64,000 nt of DNA from contig OZ022256.1 in NCBI GenBank assembly GCA_963978905.1, positions 14,801,863 to 14,865,862 of the forward strand, written 5' to 3'. This document shows, piece after piece, positions 11,256 through 24,440 of this stretch (position 1 is its first letter; each line of letters opens with the position of its first letter). The stretch comes from Trichostrongylus colubriformis (taxonomy: Eukaryota; Nematoda; Chromadorea; Rhabditida; Trichostrongylidae). A program made the position numbers and the translations under genes. The notes beneath the pieces were generated by a model. It did not search any database and was not told the DNA's origin. It was given only the letters and a program-made list of their open reading frames with translations.

Positions 11256-12447
11256 TTAAACACACGCAACATCGGATGTTAGCTCGGAAATGTCATGTCG
11301 ACAGGGTAAGTGAGCACCTGCGACAGCAATCACAAGCGAAGGTGATGAAAAAGCAGCGTGTGACAAGGACGGGTTTTTGCAGTGTATAGATGGAGCAAAT
11401 GAAAGTTTTGATGACCATTTCAGCCAACGATACCTGCACGGTGGGAAAAAACGCAAGCTACTTTCAGCACCAAATTTTATCAAACAGCAAAATTGATTAA
11501 GTATTCAAGAGCTTAAGAAACGTGGAAGGTAAGCTTTCAAACATATAATAAGACATAAAAATCAGCTTATGGCTCGGCCCTTTGATTACGTTTGAGTTTG
11601 CGTTGTAAATACAAAAAACCAACCGAGGTCCAAAGAATGGTTTCAATGATCCCTTCGATGGTTCAGAGCATCCTTTTGAGTACTCCACGCACACAAACTT
11701 ACAAGAGCTCCCATAAAAATTCGGAGACATATCTGAGGTTTTTTGTGAATCTCATATTGCATGTATGCAGTACATGAGGATAAGATTGAGATGCGGAAGC
11801 TATGGTATGGAGAAAGCTTTTTGAAGTTGAGGAGGGATTGCAGTTGCGTTTGGGAAAAATACTGTTTAGTAAGGGGTTCGAAAGAGATACCCTTCTAGGG
11901 AAGATCTCAAGGCAACTCTTTTACGTACATTCAGTTTCTCAAACGTGTTATCCTGTCACCTTTCAGAAATGCTGTCGTCAAGGTCAAGGTGTGACCGAAC
12001 AAGCGGGACCAGTGGAAAGAGGATCGAAAACATGAACCGCCTACAAAAGCCGATGGATAAAATTTGACAGTGTGATTCAGGAAAGTTAGCAACATGGCCG
12101 TGCTTCCACGGAATGTAAAACAATAAGGAATTCCAAAAATTCATCTGAGATGGGCAATAATCCTCCGAAAATACTTCATTATCGGTTTTGAGCCTTATAG
12201 AAATTATCAGAGATGTTTCCTTATTATGACTTGATATCCTTTCAGCGTTTGGCTTGAAGGCACATTCCGGTGGGAGTAGATCAGACGAGCGAGGGTCACC
12301 CAGCCGCAAACACCTTTTCCTCTCAGCAACTCGATCGTATGCGAGGCAACTTCAATGGCAGCGCCTTTTGATTGCGAGGAGACCCCAAAACTCGCTTTTT
12401 CATGACGAATTTCTCCACAGACCATCCCTTCTGAGCTTAAAGCTTGT
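11256..12447 (-). CDS. Candidate small minus-strand gene, unknown product
   Basis: Working model only. An acceptor (aagctcag) lies 5 nt before an ATG at about 12437, reading MVCGEIRHEKASFGVSS with good codon use. Downstream stretches read NFWNSLLFYIPWKHGHVANF and FMFSILFPLVPLVRSHLDLD and end at a donor (gaaag|gtgaca), and an acceptor (cgtgcag) opens a further segment at about 11447. Phases can be made to agree (…SER|RYRWLKWSS…), but the opposite strand also has an open frame at 11330-11480 (DKDGFLQCIDGANESFD). No family is recognised. Strand and exon order are uncertain. Confidence 0.25.
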
Positions 12448-13393
12448 ACACATGTCACATGTCATATCAGAGAACATGTTTACCCTGTTCTCTTTTTGAG
12501 TTTGCCCCTGGCGTTGTCTCGAAAGGCTCAGTTCACGATAATATGAGAATCTTGGTACCATCGGCAAGTAGATAGTCTCTTACTAAACGCAAAGTGAATG
12601 CCATCACCGTGGCGCGGAACCCAAAACCGAAATTGCGGCCACCGTCTAAAGCTGACCTGCACCCACCCACGATTTAGTCAAGAGGGCAGCGTCGGTACTA
12701 CTTGGTTAAGTGGCTTCATATCGATTACGATAAGATAGGATACGGGAACTTTCGATAGTAAGAGCACTTCAACGGATGATATCATCACGTGAAAAGCCGT
12801 CTAAACTTGCCCAACTTGCTTCTGGGTTGCAAGTTCGTCAAAACCAAGATCAGGGGCACCTTATTTTTTTGGGATTTTTGGAGCTTTCTTTCAATCTCTT
12901 CTTCATTTATGTGTTCTTCACTGCACCTAGAGTCATTTGGAGCGCGACGAAGCACAAAAATCGTCGTCTGGTCCTCTAACCACCGTTCTCCTTAGCTGCA
13001 ATAAACCGGAGGAGAGGGGTATTCAGAAGAGGTCACCGCTTTTTGGAAAAGATTTCCTGACTTTTCTAACACTCACTCTCAGAGAAAGTACCCAGTGAGT
13101 AAATCTACAGGAACATCAGGAAAATATTCTTTCCATTATCATGGAGCAGCGGCCAGAAACTTCCGGCAGCAATCGGTAAGCCACTTGGATTCGATCATGC
13201 CGAAATCACCAACGGACACCATCACCCTTTGTCGGTTTTCCGGTAGAACGGATATCCTATGAAAACAGAGTTTGAATTTGCTCGACCTCATGAAATGGTG
13301 CGCTAACGGACTCACTACCAGATGGTCACCGATTCAGATTGGGGAACTGAATGCAAAGAGCTTGCCTATGAGTTCGCTAATCACTCGCACTAA

Positions 13394-14010
13394 CAAGGGA
13401 AGGACCCCAGGTCGAAGTGGCCATTCGCAATGGGATACATATGGTCCGACGTATTTTCGAACGCTGATCTCGAATCTGTTTTCGAAATTTGCAGAACGAT
13501 TCTCTGAGTGGAGTTATGGAGGTTTTTTTGAAAAAACAGTACTGTGATATGGTAGGTTTGGAAGCCCCTAGCACGCCAGCCAGACGTTCTTGCGCAAAAC
13601 CAAGGCGATTTTCGTGTTCAGGGAGTCAAATTACCTCAAGGGACAAGTTTTTAGCCAATTCGAGGATTTGACCGAATTTCGGAAAATTCATGGGCTATTG
13701 GGTGGCAGCACATTGAACAAAGGAGATGACGTTGACCCTTGCTTAGGAAATGCTCCTATTTGACGCTTGTTTGTACATGTAGTGCGATGGGTAAGTGTGA
13801 AAGGTATGTGTAGGCTATCTTGTTCAGGTTGCAGGGTTTTCCGTAGAAGAGAATTCAAAAACTACCACTTTATCCCCTGGCCACCCCCAATTTTCTGAAG
13901 TTGGACCAAAAACTGGATTTGGCTAAAAGTTTGCACAGAGGGGTAATTCGTTCCCCTGTGCCCGAATATCATAATCTTATTACGCAACAGCGCCTGATTC
14001 GTGCGGTACG
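13394..14010 (+). repeat. ~600-bp dispersed repeat R (copy A)
   Basis: Starts caagggaaggacccc and runs through tcgaagtggccattcgcaat, ggaggttttttt and ttagccaattcgagga to cgaatatcataatctt. A second long copy is at about 24440-25040 (ttagccgattcgagaatccg, cgaatattatgatctt). Short pieces of its left end recur at 14520-14670, 36287 and 37440-37760. No transposase or terminal inverted repeat was found, so the type is unknown. Confidence 0.55.
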
Positions 14011-14149
14011 GAAATCTCTTCGACTTGGTATCCCTCCCTTGTGAGTAGTGTTAGTAGTTATAAATAAAGTGGCAGAGTGATGGTGCGGTAGGTTCCAGTA
14101 CAAGGAAACGTCCAAAAGTGAAAGAAAAGCACTTACTGACAATTAAACA

Positions 14150-14520
14150 CAAAATGCAAAAAAAGCGCACCGGCGGGGAGCAAACCCATTGTCCTTGTCC
14201 TGCAGATCCGGAGCACTACCAGTGAGCCACTGAGGCCGCTGCTTGCGGGTTTGTACCCTAATGTCAGGATGCCGCATGACGATGAGCGGCGTGCGACACA
14301 ATGTGTGCGAGCTTTGCGCGTCGCGGCAGTTGGGTCTTGGAACGATTACAACGTAATGCAAATGGTGCGATACGCAGTTGACTTCTAATCACTTCGGGAC
14401 CCAACAATTTAGCTCGTCCGCACTGTTTGACTTGCGACATGCCGCAGTGCGGCATCCTGACATTAGGGTACAGACCCGCTGCTTGCTATGCAAGCGGCCA
14501 TACTGATGTAATAGTGCCTC
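14150..14520 (-). repeat. tRNA-like SINE interrupted by a MITE
   Basis: On the minus strand cagtggctcactggtag resembles an A-box region and gggtttgctcccc a B-box region. The MULE-like element 14247-14477 interrupts the repeat with a 9-bp duplication of GCTGCTTGC. Confidence 0.4.
14247..14477. mobile_element. MULE-like MITE with exact 9-bp TSD (copy M2)
   Basis: Ends GGGTTTGTACCCTAATGTCA and its inverse are flanked by GCTGCTTGC at 14238-14246 and 14478-14486. Nine-base duplications are typical of Mutator-like elements. Same family as 2561, 53743 and 61851. Confidence 0.85.
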
Positions 14521-14864
14521 GTCACAGAAAAACCTCCATAACTTTGCTTAGAGAATCGTTCTGCAAATTTCGAACACAGATTCGGCATCAGCGTCCGAAA
14601 ATGCGTCGGACCATATGTATCCCATTCCGAATGGCCACTTCGACCTGGGGTCCTTCCCTTGTAAGTATTTCTCTGCTAATCAATTAGGAATGGGTTCAGA
14701 AGATCCAAAAATGGAAACTTAGGTCGAAGAGCTGTACTGCATCAAATTGTATTGCATTACATTAATAAATAAATCAATAATCAAATCTGTAACGGAAGTG
14801 AGAAGTACACTTGGATCAAACCTCATCCCTATCAAGAATAACGGAGAAGTGACCAAGTGACGAC

Positions 14865-15149
14865 ATGCTCGGGAAAGCTGTAAAGGGTATGCTGAATGCA
14901 ACTGAAAAGAGTGCGAACCGGATTCGTCCTCCACTTCGTCAGGAATTCCTTTCGCAGTTGAGGTTAAATAGCAGGGCGGGCATGCAATGGATGCCCCGAT
15001 TGACTAAGAGGATTTTGTCACGAAAGGTCATAGACACTGGTGGATCGACTGAGAACGCAATTTCTAGTGAATCCTCACGGAACGTTTTCAAAGAACAGTC
15101 TTCTGCAGTCATGAACCCTGCTTCTAAGTTTTCAAGCAAAATCAGCTAA
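14865..15149 (+). CDS. Candidate terminal exon, basic protein of unknown function
   Basis: An open 94-codon stretch (MLGKAVKGMLNATEKSAN...), rich in Arg/Lys/Ser, ends in TAA at 15149. AATAAA follows within about 12 nt (gaagaataaaag), which favours this strand. The antisense frame is also open, so it remains uncertain. No domain recognised. Confidence 0.3.
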   Translation: MLGKAVKGMLNATEKSANRIRPPLRQEFLSQLRLNSRAGMQWMPRLTKRILSRKVIDTGGSTENAISSESSRNVFKEQSSAVMNPASKFSSKIS

Positions 15150-15204
15150 GGAAGTGAAGAATAAAAGATTAGAGTAGAAGCAAAAGAGAACTTGAAGTCA
15201 ACTC

Positions 15205-17690
15205 TTGAGTCCCACCAAATATTCGACCTCAAAGACACAAGGAGTGAGCAGTACTGGTCCAACATTTGCAGTTCCCTCATTTACCGCAACTGCACACACG
15301 ACATATTGCCACGACGTGAAGTGTGAATTTATTGAATTTTTTTGTTACAAACAATTCCTTACTCCTTCGCTTTTTTTACTTTCATCATCTCCACTTGTTT
15401 GTTTCTGTTTGTTGTTTACTCTCATCGTCAATGGAATCAGTTTGGCCCTATGCGACATAAAACGACCGTAGCGTAGGCTTTCCCTGCCCTCCGCCAGCAG
15501 ACTGCTGGGCCACTAAAACGTGCAGTTCGGGGTTAAGCGCGCTGGCGTAGCCATAGCACCCGATAGGCGGTTTTTTAAACACTGGTCTCGCTATACATTA
15601 CCTTTCTTGAGCTCAAATGTTCGTTTCCAGAGAATGGTGTCTCCTAATGCTCTTCCCTTCCTTGCTCCCTCCCGAACAATCATTTGACAATTTTTATTAC
15701 CTATTTCACGTTTATCTTGATGTTGGCAACTTTAAGGGGGACAATTTATCTTTCCAAGAGGGTTAGCCCAAATGTCTCGTCGGTATGGATGATCTCTCCC
15801 TAATATGGGCCCCTGTGCAGAGTGAGCTCCATTGACGGATGCTCTCGTTCCCTCTACAATCCTTCTACTGTACTGAATTCGCTGATACCATGTGAGAGTC
15901 AACAGGGACTGTTGACTCTCACATGGGGTAAAATTAGTTTCATTATGGAAGAAGCACTCTGAAGCATTACCTAATATTCAGATAAGAAAGCTGTAAAATG
16001 TGAAGAAGGTGCCGTGAGAGGTAGCAGAGCCATTTTCGGTCAGCGAGTATTCTAAAATTGATGAGTATTTAGGAATCCAGATGGCTTTAGCTAGTACAAC
16101 TACTTTTTTCATTGGCTTATACTAGGCTTAGTTGTCACAAAACACAACAAAATAAATAAACATTACAGCAATCAACAAACATGCAACAAAATAAATAAAC
16201 ATTACAAATGCGTTCATGTAGATAGCGTGGGGAGTGGAATAGATAAGGCCTATGAGATGTAGCAGCGAAGAAACAGATTTCCTTTCCGAGGACGTTTTTG
16301 ATAATGCCGAAAATTGGTCCCGAAAAGGCTGTTTCTGGCGTCGTCCTCGTTTTGTTCAAATTCTTCTTCATGAAAGGGTACTCGTTCCCGTCTATGGCGC
16401 CATTCTCCCCGCGTCCTCGATCTCATCTTCCTGTTGCATAGTTCCGTCAAAGATCGCCTAAAAATCGGATTAATCGTACCGTTTCAAAGAGAATTGAAGG
16501 AATCTATTATGGGCGAATGAGGGACACAAAAGAACTGTGATTATTCCCTTGGATCAGGAGAGGGAATACAGGTCTACAAAAAGGGCGCAGAGCGAAGAGA
16601 AGTGACTAGAACTCCGTCCACTAAGCCACAAAGGTGGGAGTAGGTGAAAGTGGTATACGGAAGTGATTTATGGAACAGGTACCAGACAAGGCCCCGAAAC
16701 TTCAAACCCTGAGGATTTCCACGAATATATCTCGCCGATATGAACAGTCTCCCTATCATTTGGAGTTGGAAACGATAGACAGGTATATGTGTAATTATAG
16801 AACCAGCAGTCAAAAATTTTCGGGCAAGCAGCCGCAGCAAAACAAAGTATCCAGTGCGTATGTAGGATGCGAGGTGGGTGAAAGAATCATTCTACTGAAA
16901 ACTCTTAAAGATGACTGATTCTTTCTGCCAACTCGATTAGTGCTTATAACAAGCTTGTTCTAAATGGAACTAGAGTGGCAGAAGGGATTGATTGGCTCCA
17001 AAATTTTTACCCTTTTATCCTTTATATGGCATGATAGTTGTTTATCTTAATGGCTGTCGAACAAGAAGGAGTGCCGAAAGTGCATCTCATTGCCTCCTAA
17101 ATACTGCTTCTCCACGCACTAGCAATTCGAAACATTTGGGAGATTCAAAAAGGTAGTACCTTTTTTTATCAGATATCTGTATAAATTTCTTCGAAAGACG
17201 GAAAAATGTCACGGAATGCACGCTCTTTTCTCTGACTAATCGACACCGGGCGAAGATATTATATATTAATTAACTATTATAGTAACCCGTCGTCATAACT
17301 CAAAAAGGCTAAAATGGGGAAAGCTAGAGCTCGGTCATGATAGAATTTTGAATTTTGATGAGTAGGTCACAGGCTTCTCCTTGAGGCTTACGAAAATTCC
17401 CTTATTGACCTTAGAGCAGTATCCCGACACGTTCAGGCTCATATTCACCCGGTCAATGACTGCCTGCAGGATATTTTTTAGAGAGAGCATCCAGGACATT
17501 TCTAGAAATTTTTAAGCTTGCTTCGTCAGAATCAATGACGACTTAAATAATAACTTACCACCAATACTGCTATGTGTTGCGCACTGCGAGATTCATCTTA
17601 CGTGTCGGATCGTAAAAAAGGTGAGCGTTCTTTGTGATAAAGTTCTAGGTAGTTCTAATTCTGTGTATCTTTTTTTAATTCGTCGACACT
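15205..17690. other. Stretch with scattered coding-like frames, no gene model
   Basis: Minus-strand frames near 15205-15330 (QYVVCAVAVNEGTANVGP) and 16190-16450 (IFDGTMQQEDEIED, then a frame change to SGPIFGIIKNVLGKEI), and a plus frame 16670-16918, have gene-like codon use. None joins into a consistent model. AT-rich filler lies between. Confidence 0.2.
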
Positions 17691-18159
17691 ACAGTGCCTA
17701 TTAGTGAGATAGCTATGTTACAGATTTCACCATTTTATCCAACTTTCTCCTACGTACATAAGCATGCATGGAGCGTCTGGTGGTGCAGTGACAGCTTCCT
17801 CTTGCCTTTTTCTTCGACATTAATGTATCGTACTAGTCGGTACACGAATGCTTGTGTTCGCGGTTTACCTTTATCTGTTCGATTCTGAATGTTCAGTTTG
17901 TAGGCATGCTAGCATATTGTTGTTCCTCCTATTTCTACCGTTAGTGCGCCTCGAGCGCAAGATAAATAAATAAACACATTGAATAAATAAAATCTCAAAC
18001 AAGTCACTGGAACTTATCAAAATTCGACCCTTGTTCACGAATTCACTCTTCACATCGAGACGAATTCGAAGCTCTCAGCTTCCTCTCACGTCATCCGTTT
18101 GAACGAAGTTTTAAAGGTGATCATTTTGAACGGGCCATTTAGGGGTCACCCCTTGCTTA

Positions 18160-18426
18160 GGCTGCGTTCATACCCAGCTGGACGAAATTTTCGGCGCATC
18201 GGCGTATCGGCGCATTCGCGCATCGCGATTCGGTGTTTTAGGCGATGCCACGTACCACCCTTCCGTTCACTTGCATGGCGGCAAATAGCTAAAATCGCAG
18301 ACGCGCCGATCCGGCACTTCTTTCAAATTGCGGATGCGCGAATGCGCTCATTTTCCCGATCGATATGTATATTTGACTTCACGCCGATGCGCAAAAAATT
18401 CCATCCAGTTGGGTATGAGCGCAGCC
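18160..18426. mobile_element. Tourist-like MITE with TTA duplication (copy T3)
   Basis: Ends GGCTGCGTTCATACCCAGCTGG and inverse GGCTGCGCTCATACCCAACTGG are flanked by TTA on both sides. The core is a quasi-palindrome of short units such as cgcatcggcg, cgcattcgcg and gcggatgcgcg. Confidence 0.85.
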
Positions 18427-18429
18427 TTA

Positions 18430-21380
18430 TAGGTCAATCTACGCTATTGAGATAGGTGAGCAGCAGCTCTAAAAATCACTAGCTGATGGACCACTTTGCC
18501 CCTATAGTGATTTCACTGAACCATAACGTTCATCCAAAAACTGTAGCATAGGATACGAAGCCGTTGTTTCCAACGGAATACCGTTCATCACGCGGAATGC
18601 GCTTGAATGTTTTTTACTAATGTGAATCCGCATATGAATGAGAATCATGTCCAGGTCCTAATCGAAAAGCTCGTGCTAACAAACCGGTGCTCATCTTTCG
18701 CCGAACGGTCATCTCTAAATGCGATCTATTAAGTTTATGAGTCGCGATTTCGTCCACTACGACAATGCCCTGAATCAGCTTCACTTGCATTTCTGAATTA
18801 ATTTAATTTTCTCATTAATTATATTTTGACTAGCCTTTCCTAATGGTTTGTTCACATAAGCTCATTTTCGTAATCGATGGATGTCTGCAAATATGCCCTC
18901 AATCCATCTTTCTCCTAATCCCTGCTCATCGTTTCCACGCTCTGCTCCTTCTTTCCATGAGAATATCTTCAACCATGACGATAATCTCCATGCCGTTTTT
19001 CCCGCTTTCACACGAAGCCTGTAAGGCCATCGCTTCAGAGCTTAGGTACTCAAGTTATGATGGGATCCAGTCACATTTTCCCCCCGATCCATTCGAAGTT
19101 CCTTCGTCCTTCGATCTTCAACAATGTAATTGCACATTATCGGTTGTCTTCCAACATTGTATGCTACCAGCAGTACCTGTACATAAAATTAAAAGCAAAG
19201 CAAAAAAGGAAAGAAGCTCAAGTTCTGCAAGCGTGAAGGAGGGTTCCCGGGCTCCGTGTTAGATTCCATTTTGTCCTGTAGAATGCCCTACCGACGGTTG
19301 TGGTCAAGGTAATTTTAGTATACCTCATCTAGCTACTTAAAAGTGCACCACGATAATCCACGATAATCTGGTAACTTATTCACCTTCTTCAGGCAAATAA
19401 ACGCCTGGATAACTTGCAAGGTTTCGCTCTTGCTGCGGCGCCGCGGTGCACCCTCGAGACAAGATTATAAGTTACCGATCCGGCGCTCAGATACAGTAAT
19501 TCAAAATGTGAGTGTCTACTATTCTTCCGTCCGCGACCAGTTCCAAAAGTGAGCGTCGCCTACTCTTCCTCTGGGGTCTGACCCCGCGATGATTTTTGAA
19601 AAAGTCCTCACGGTAAAATGAAAGTGTGGCGACAAAATTGCGCCATAGGGTGGTAGTATAAGGGTGATCAGAAATGCGAATTATCGGATCATCGAGGTCC
19701 CAGCAGGAGTTTTTATCACTCATTTTTGCAATGGGGAGATAATGAGAAATGCGTCTCTAACATTTGTTTAGAGCGCAGAGAAGTCAGCCCCATCCGAATC
19801 AGGTTCGAATTTTGCAAAGAAACGATGTTAATGAAACAAATACGTGCTTTTTTCTATCCTATGTTAGCCTACGCCTTGGGGAAGGAGTTCCCTTCCTCTA
19901 GGCTTAGGCGGATACGCGTAAATGGTTGTTTAGTCTAGTTGAAGCGAATTTCTCGTTATATACAAATGGAGGAACAATTTAATGGTTTCTAAATTAGTTA
20001 GCTATATCTGGGCATAAAATACCTCGAGAGTGCCTTTTAAGCAGAATTGTGTGCGTGTGCGCCTTCGCATTTAATTTTACGGCTTCGTTTTGAATTACTG
20101 TATCCGAGCGCCGGATCGGAAACTTATAATCTTGTATTCTCGAGACCCTATTCTCGCTGGAACTCTGCAAAGCGGCACCCACCCAACCAAATCACTCCTG
20201 CCGTTGGACGGAGACTTACCTACGTGGTTTTATGTGGCGAGAAAAGTTTGCGAACCATTACGATATGATTAGATAAAGGAGAAATCCCAGCGGTGGCGAA
20301 AATTTAAGCAGGGCGAAATATTTTGTTTTGCACGCGATACTATGAAGCAAAAACTCGTCTCTAAGATAGAGTACTTCTGTGAAGACTCTGGTGAGGAGAG
20401 CTTATTTTTGGTGTGTGTGTGGAGGTTTGGTTCATTTTTCCTTACGGATGAACAGAATAAGACCTCTACTTCCTGCAATGGGCCCGTGAAGGTTTCCATC
20501 CTCCTTTTTCCATCCTTTATCCTTGCTGCATTACATACTTGACCTTTTGTCCTTCTCCTCTGTCATCAGAAGATGAGCACATGACACATGGTTGGCGATG
20601 CTTCCGTTTTGGAATGAGTGCTAGATTTTGTTAAGTTTCCATAGGATCTTAATTTCCTTTCGAGGCCACATTTAACCATTTAACCCTGCTCGAGAAGAAG
20701 TAACAGATCGTAACTCGTTTATCAATGCGAAGTCGTTCACGACAAGTTCAGCTTTTTGTTTTGATCTATGAGTAGATAGCTCCTTCCGCAATTGCAGTGT
20801 TTGTATCATCATTGCGGCGCCAGGGTGAAAAATAAACGCGTACACCGTTAAGGGGTTGGCATAAGTTTACACCGGGAGTCTAGGATTCCTCGACAAGGGA
20901 AGAGGTAGGGTCGTATTCGACCGGACGGAAGGAAGGGGGTCGTCCTTACAGAGGTTTGCGATGAGCGCTAAAATCTAATCTTTCAACAGTCAAATGAGAA
21001 GCGAAGGGTATTTCGCAGCCAACTGGCATGAAAAAATGTGGAATAAATACCATTTTGTTGAAAGAATACATAGCAATAAAACCCATTGCAGCTGTACAAT
21101 TTCGTAACAGTTACTGGTATTGTAAAGGTCAAAAAGGAGGGAGTCGTACTTGTTACCCGTAGAGAAAGGGGGATCGTATTTAAGCGGCTCCTTTCCTTGA
21201 CACCGGGAGTGCCTTTGTTGTCTTCTACCGTTTCGAAATGGCCTACGCCCAGCTTCGATATAGCCAGCGAGACAGCTGAGGGAATTACGTGGAATAGGGG
21301 CTTGATATTGCGATATTGACTATTGACTGCGATAAGATAAGATATTTCAATAGTGAGAGCAATCTTATCACATCTGAATA
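18430..21380. other. Intergenic stretch, one candidate minus-strand exon
   Basis: No full gene model. The best signal is 19050-19176 on the minus strand, listed separately. Around 19440-20280 are short repeats (gccggcgctcagatac, cgagcgccggatcgg) shared with 22060. Confidence 0.25.
19050..19176 (-). CDS. Candidate internal exon, unknown protein
   Basis: A strong acceptor (ttttatgtacag) opens an in-frame stretch VLLVAYNVGRQPIMCNYI...RTKELRMDRGENV with very gene-like codons, ending at a possible donor (cttga|gtacct). Neighbouring exons could not be linked in phase. The plus strand is also open here (139 codons, 18843-19262), so the call is tentative. Confidence 0.3.
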
Positions 21381-21419
21381 GCACGTGAAGAATTGTCCAC
21401 GTCTACTCATGCGCTGTGA

Positions 21420-21763
21420 GGACGCGTTCATACTTTGCTATTTTGCGATTCTGCGAGATTTTCCTTTGCCCATCTTTAGGTGTGTATGTGTGTATGTGTG
21501 TATGTATGTGTGTATGTGTGTATGTGTGTATGTGTGTGTGTATGTGCGTGTATGTGTGTGTATGTGTGTATGTTTGTATGTGTGTATGTGTGTACGTGTG
21601 TATGTGTGTATGTGTGTGTATGTGTGTATGTGTGTATGTATGTATATGTGTGTGTTTGTGTGTGTGTGTACATGTGTACAATGGACAATATGTCGAGCAC
21701 AATCGCAAAATCGCAGAATCGCAAAATCACAGAATCGCAAAATCGCAAAGTATGAACGCGGCC
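21420..21763. mobile_element. Tourist-like MITE containing a microsatellite (copy T4)
   Basis: Ends GGACGCGTTCATACTTTGC and inverse GGCCGCGTTCATACTTTGCG, flanked by TGA and TAA. Inner arms are runs of gcgattctgcga and gcaaaatcgcagaatcg units. The centre has been taken over by a TGTGTATG array at about 21481-21672. Confidence 0.75.
21481..21672. repeat. (TGTGTATG)n microsatellite
   Basis: About 190 bp of tgtgtatg-type repeats with minor variants. It creates long false frames of VCVYVCMCV or HTHIHTYTH type in several frames of both strands. Confidence 0.95.
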
Positions 21764-21769
21764 TAAGGT

Positions 21770-24440
21770 CGTCGAAGCAAAGTTCAGGAGCCCTTACCTT
21801 CAGCCTTTTTTGAGAATTTCTAGAGCTTTTTCTTCACCAACGTGTTATCCAGCACTGTCCAGCACTCCGAGAAGTCCGACGACTCACGGTAATCGTAAAC
21901 TATGCAGACATTAAGTACGGTTATATATTTGCTTAGAAAGGCCGAAAGTGAGTTCACTGAATTAGAGTTGAGGGTTCAAGAAGGCAATGCGCGTCGCCTC
22001 GGGTTTCAAGGTGCATTGTCAGCTATTAAACAGTCTATATGTAGGATTATGAGTTTCCTCCCGGCGCTCAGATACGGCAACCTTGGACTTATCAAGCGCA
22101 ACGATGCGCCAACGCTTTCTGCATCACAATGATACCAAGCAGATTGAGCCCTGAATTAGTTGAGACTAATACAAATAACTTTCTACCTTCTCTCTACTTC
22201 CCTTATTATTGTTCCGCTGAGTGTAGGTTGGTCAGCCTGTATGTCAGTCCGTTCGCAAGTAAGTGGTTATGATAAGGAATGATAGAGGAAGTCTATTGCT
22301 TATTACTGGGGATACTACTTGTTGTTGGACCATCGATGTAATGTCATATTATCGTTGTGACAGCACTTGCTACCTACATAAACGCTCACCGAGTACACTA
22401 GCAGCCATTATGCGGTGTGCTTACGTGGCCGAAGGTAAAGCCACGGAAGGAATAATTGTGGACATGAAGATATTGCCGGCCCGGACTAAACCACTAAATT
22501 TGCTCAAAATTGCGAACATGAAAGCTATAGAAAGAGACTACTGAAAAGTCATAATTGACCAGCCGAGCGTCAGATTGTGCGCTGAACAGCGGGAACGTAT
22601 ATCAGGCTCATAATTGAAAAATACAGTTCTAGAACGTCAAATTCCATGATTAATGGGTCGCATCGATGTGGTAGTCATGGAACTTCGCACTTTCGAAATT
22701 TCATACTGATGAATGAGGCAGTGTGAGGTTTCGAGTTTCATTCTGAGAGAGTCAAAAACGATTACGCAAAAATCATTTGAAGAAGAGGGCGAAAGGATTT
22801 CGAATTTTACAAATAAACATTCGGCGCCTAGCATTCCAACCAAGTCTGAAATGGAATAAATTAGTATCTTTCGAGAAACTCCAAAAAGTTCAACTGTATC
22901 TGTGCCTTACCAACTTATGGCTATCATGGAATCATATCGTTACCGCGTCAATGAGAGTTCCTGTGAGTGGGGTGGAGTTGGTTAGCCCATCCTGATCTTA
23001 AAGGCAGCATTAGGAGAAAGTCGGACGAAAAGTAAAAGAAGTAGTGAATGTGAAAGTCGAGATGCCTAGTAACAGGACAGTGAAGAAACAACGGATGGAA
23101 TTGGCCCAAAATCCGAGGAAAAGGACCCCCTTCCACTGTTGATTTTCGACACGGACTACTTGTCCGTCAAGAGGGAAGTAGTCTGATCTAGTTTCCCATT
23201 GGCACGTTGCCAAGTAAACACAAGGGAATGTTTGGAAATACGACAGCATCTATTTTTTAGAGTGAGCTTCAAGCTAAAACTGCGAAAGCGCGACGCAAAA
23301 CCTCCGATCCTGCCGCATATCCTTAGCCGCTGCCACCCCAGCCAATCGGGTTACGTCATCGGGAGGGGGATCGACAAATCGAAGAGGCGGGACAGATAGG
23401 CGTTTGCGGCTTTTTGCGGCGTTTCTACAACTCGTAGAGGCGCTTTTTCACCGGGATTTCGCCACAGATAGCCTTCTTAGGCCCAGGACTACCATGTGAG
23501 TGTTTTCCTATAAGGACTTCTCCATTACCACATTACCCCTAATGCTGTCTTTAAGTAGCATGAACGAGTTATGGCTGTTGTGATGTTCGGTATTACACTC
23601 ATTCTACAGTGCATGGAACTGCAGACATGTGATTAGTTGGAGAGAGTCACGTAGCTCAATATTCTGGGGGATAACCTTCTTATTTCCAAGATTCTCTTGC
23701 ATCCCTTCGACCATAGATGCACTTGGAGTCGAGTTGAGGATTCAACATAACATTTAATATCCTGCACTGAGGGCCGTGGAAAGGGTAATTCTGTTGCAAC
23801 ATTCATCCCAATTTTTGATGCTGACAGGATGGATGCTTTCAAAGGAAGTGGCGTCAAAAGCACAAGTAATTTCGATCATACCATGCTACACATCAGCCAC
23901 TGCTCGACAAAGTCGACCACGGGAAGCGAGTCCTGTTAGGAAAGACGAAACCTCAAAAGCCACGCCTCGTTCGAACCAAAAGAGCGCGTTCTTCACTGTA
24001 ATCGCACCACAGACCACAGTTTTCATTTAGTTGTTTGAGACCAGGAGTTCGCGCTTTGCGGCTCTCACTCCCTTTACCATTCGCAGACAATTAAGGCACA
24101 ATCCGCGACTCCTTAAACGGATTGAAGAGCTGAATCACGAAACCGAGGTGTTGAGGAATGTGTCGGTAAGAGAATCTGAAGGAAGCCGTCGAAAATGGCA
24201 AATATAATGCCTTCTGGCATCTGGCCTTGTACGCGATTAACGCATAAAAGTGAATTAATAAATGAGTTTCCGTTGGATGGTATCTCGAGACGCCCTGAGC
24301 TATCACCTGCCTCATCGTGTAAGCCTCTCTGAACTTCTGGAGTTTCTTCTTTATCTTATCCCACGTGAACGCTACCTAAAATGCTCCGTCCAGTACCAGG
24401 TGTGTCGGAGGTGAAGGGCGGAATCGGAGGGGCTCAAGCT
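21770..24440. other. Intergenic stretch with dispersed repeats
   Basis: Holds the repeat shared with 3200-3415 (22225-22450) and the repeat shared with 8900-9170 (22960-23210). A 76-codon plus frame at 21902 (LRKAESEFTELELRVQEGNA) and a minus frame near 23760-23860 have some coding flavour but no supporting splice structure. Confidence 0.25.

Noticed and set aside
16190..16450. Minus-strand frame resembling the start of an oxysterol-binding domain (IFGIIKNVLGKEI)
   Set aside because: Only about ten residues look similar, a frameshift is needed, and no downstream family motif was found.
21385..21813. Long frames of Cys/Val/Tyr or His/Thr repeats on both strands
   Set aside because: Products of the TGTGTATG microsatellite.
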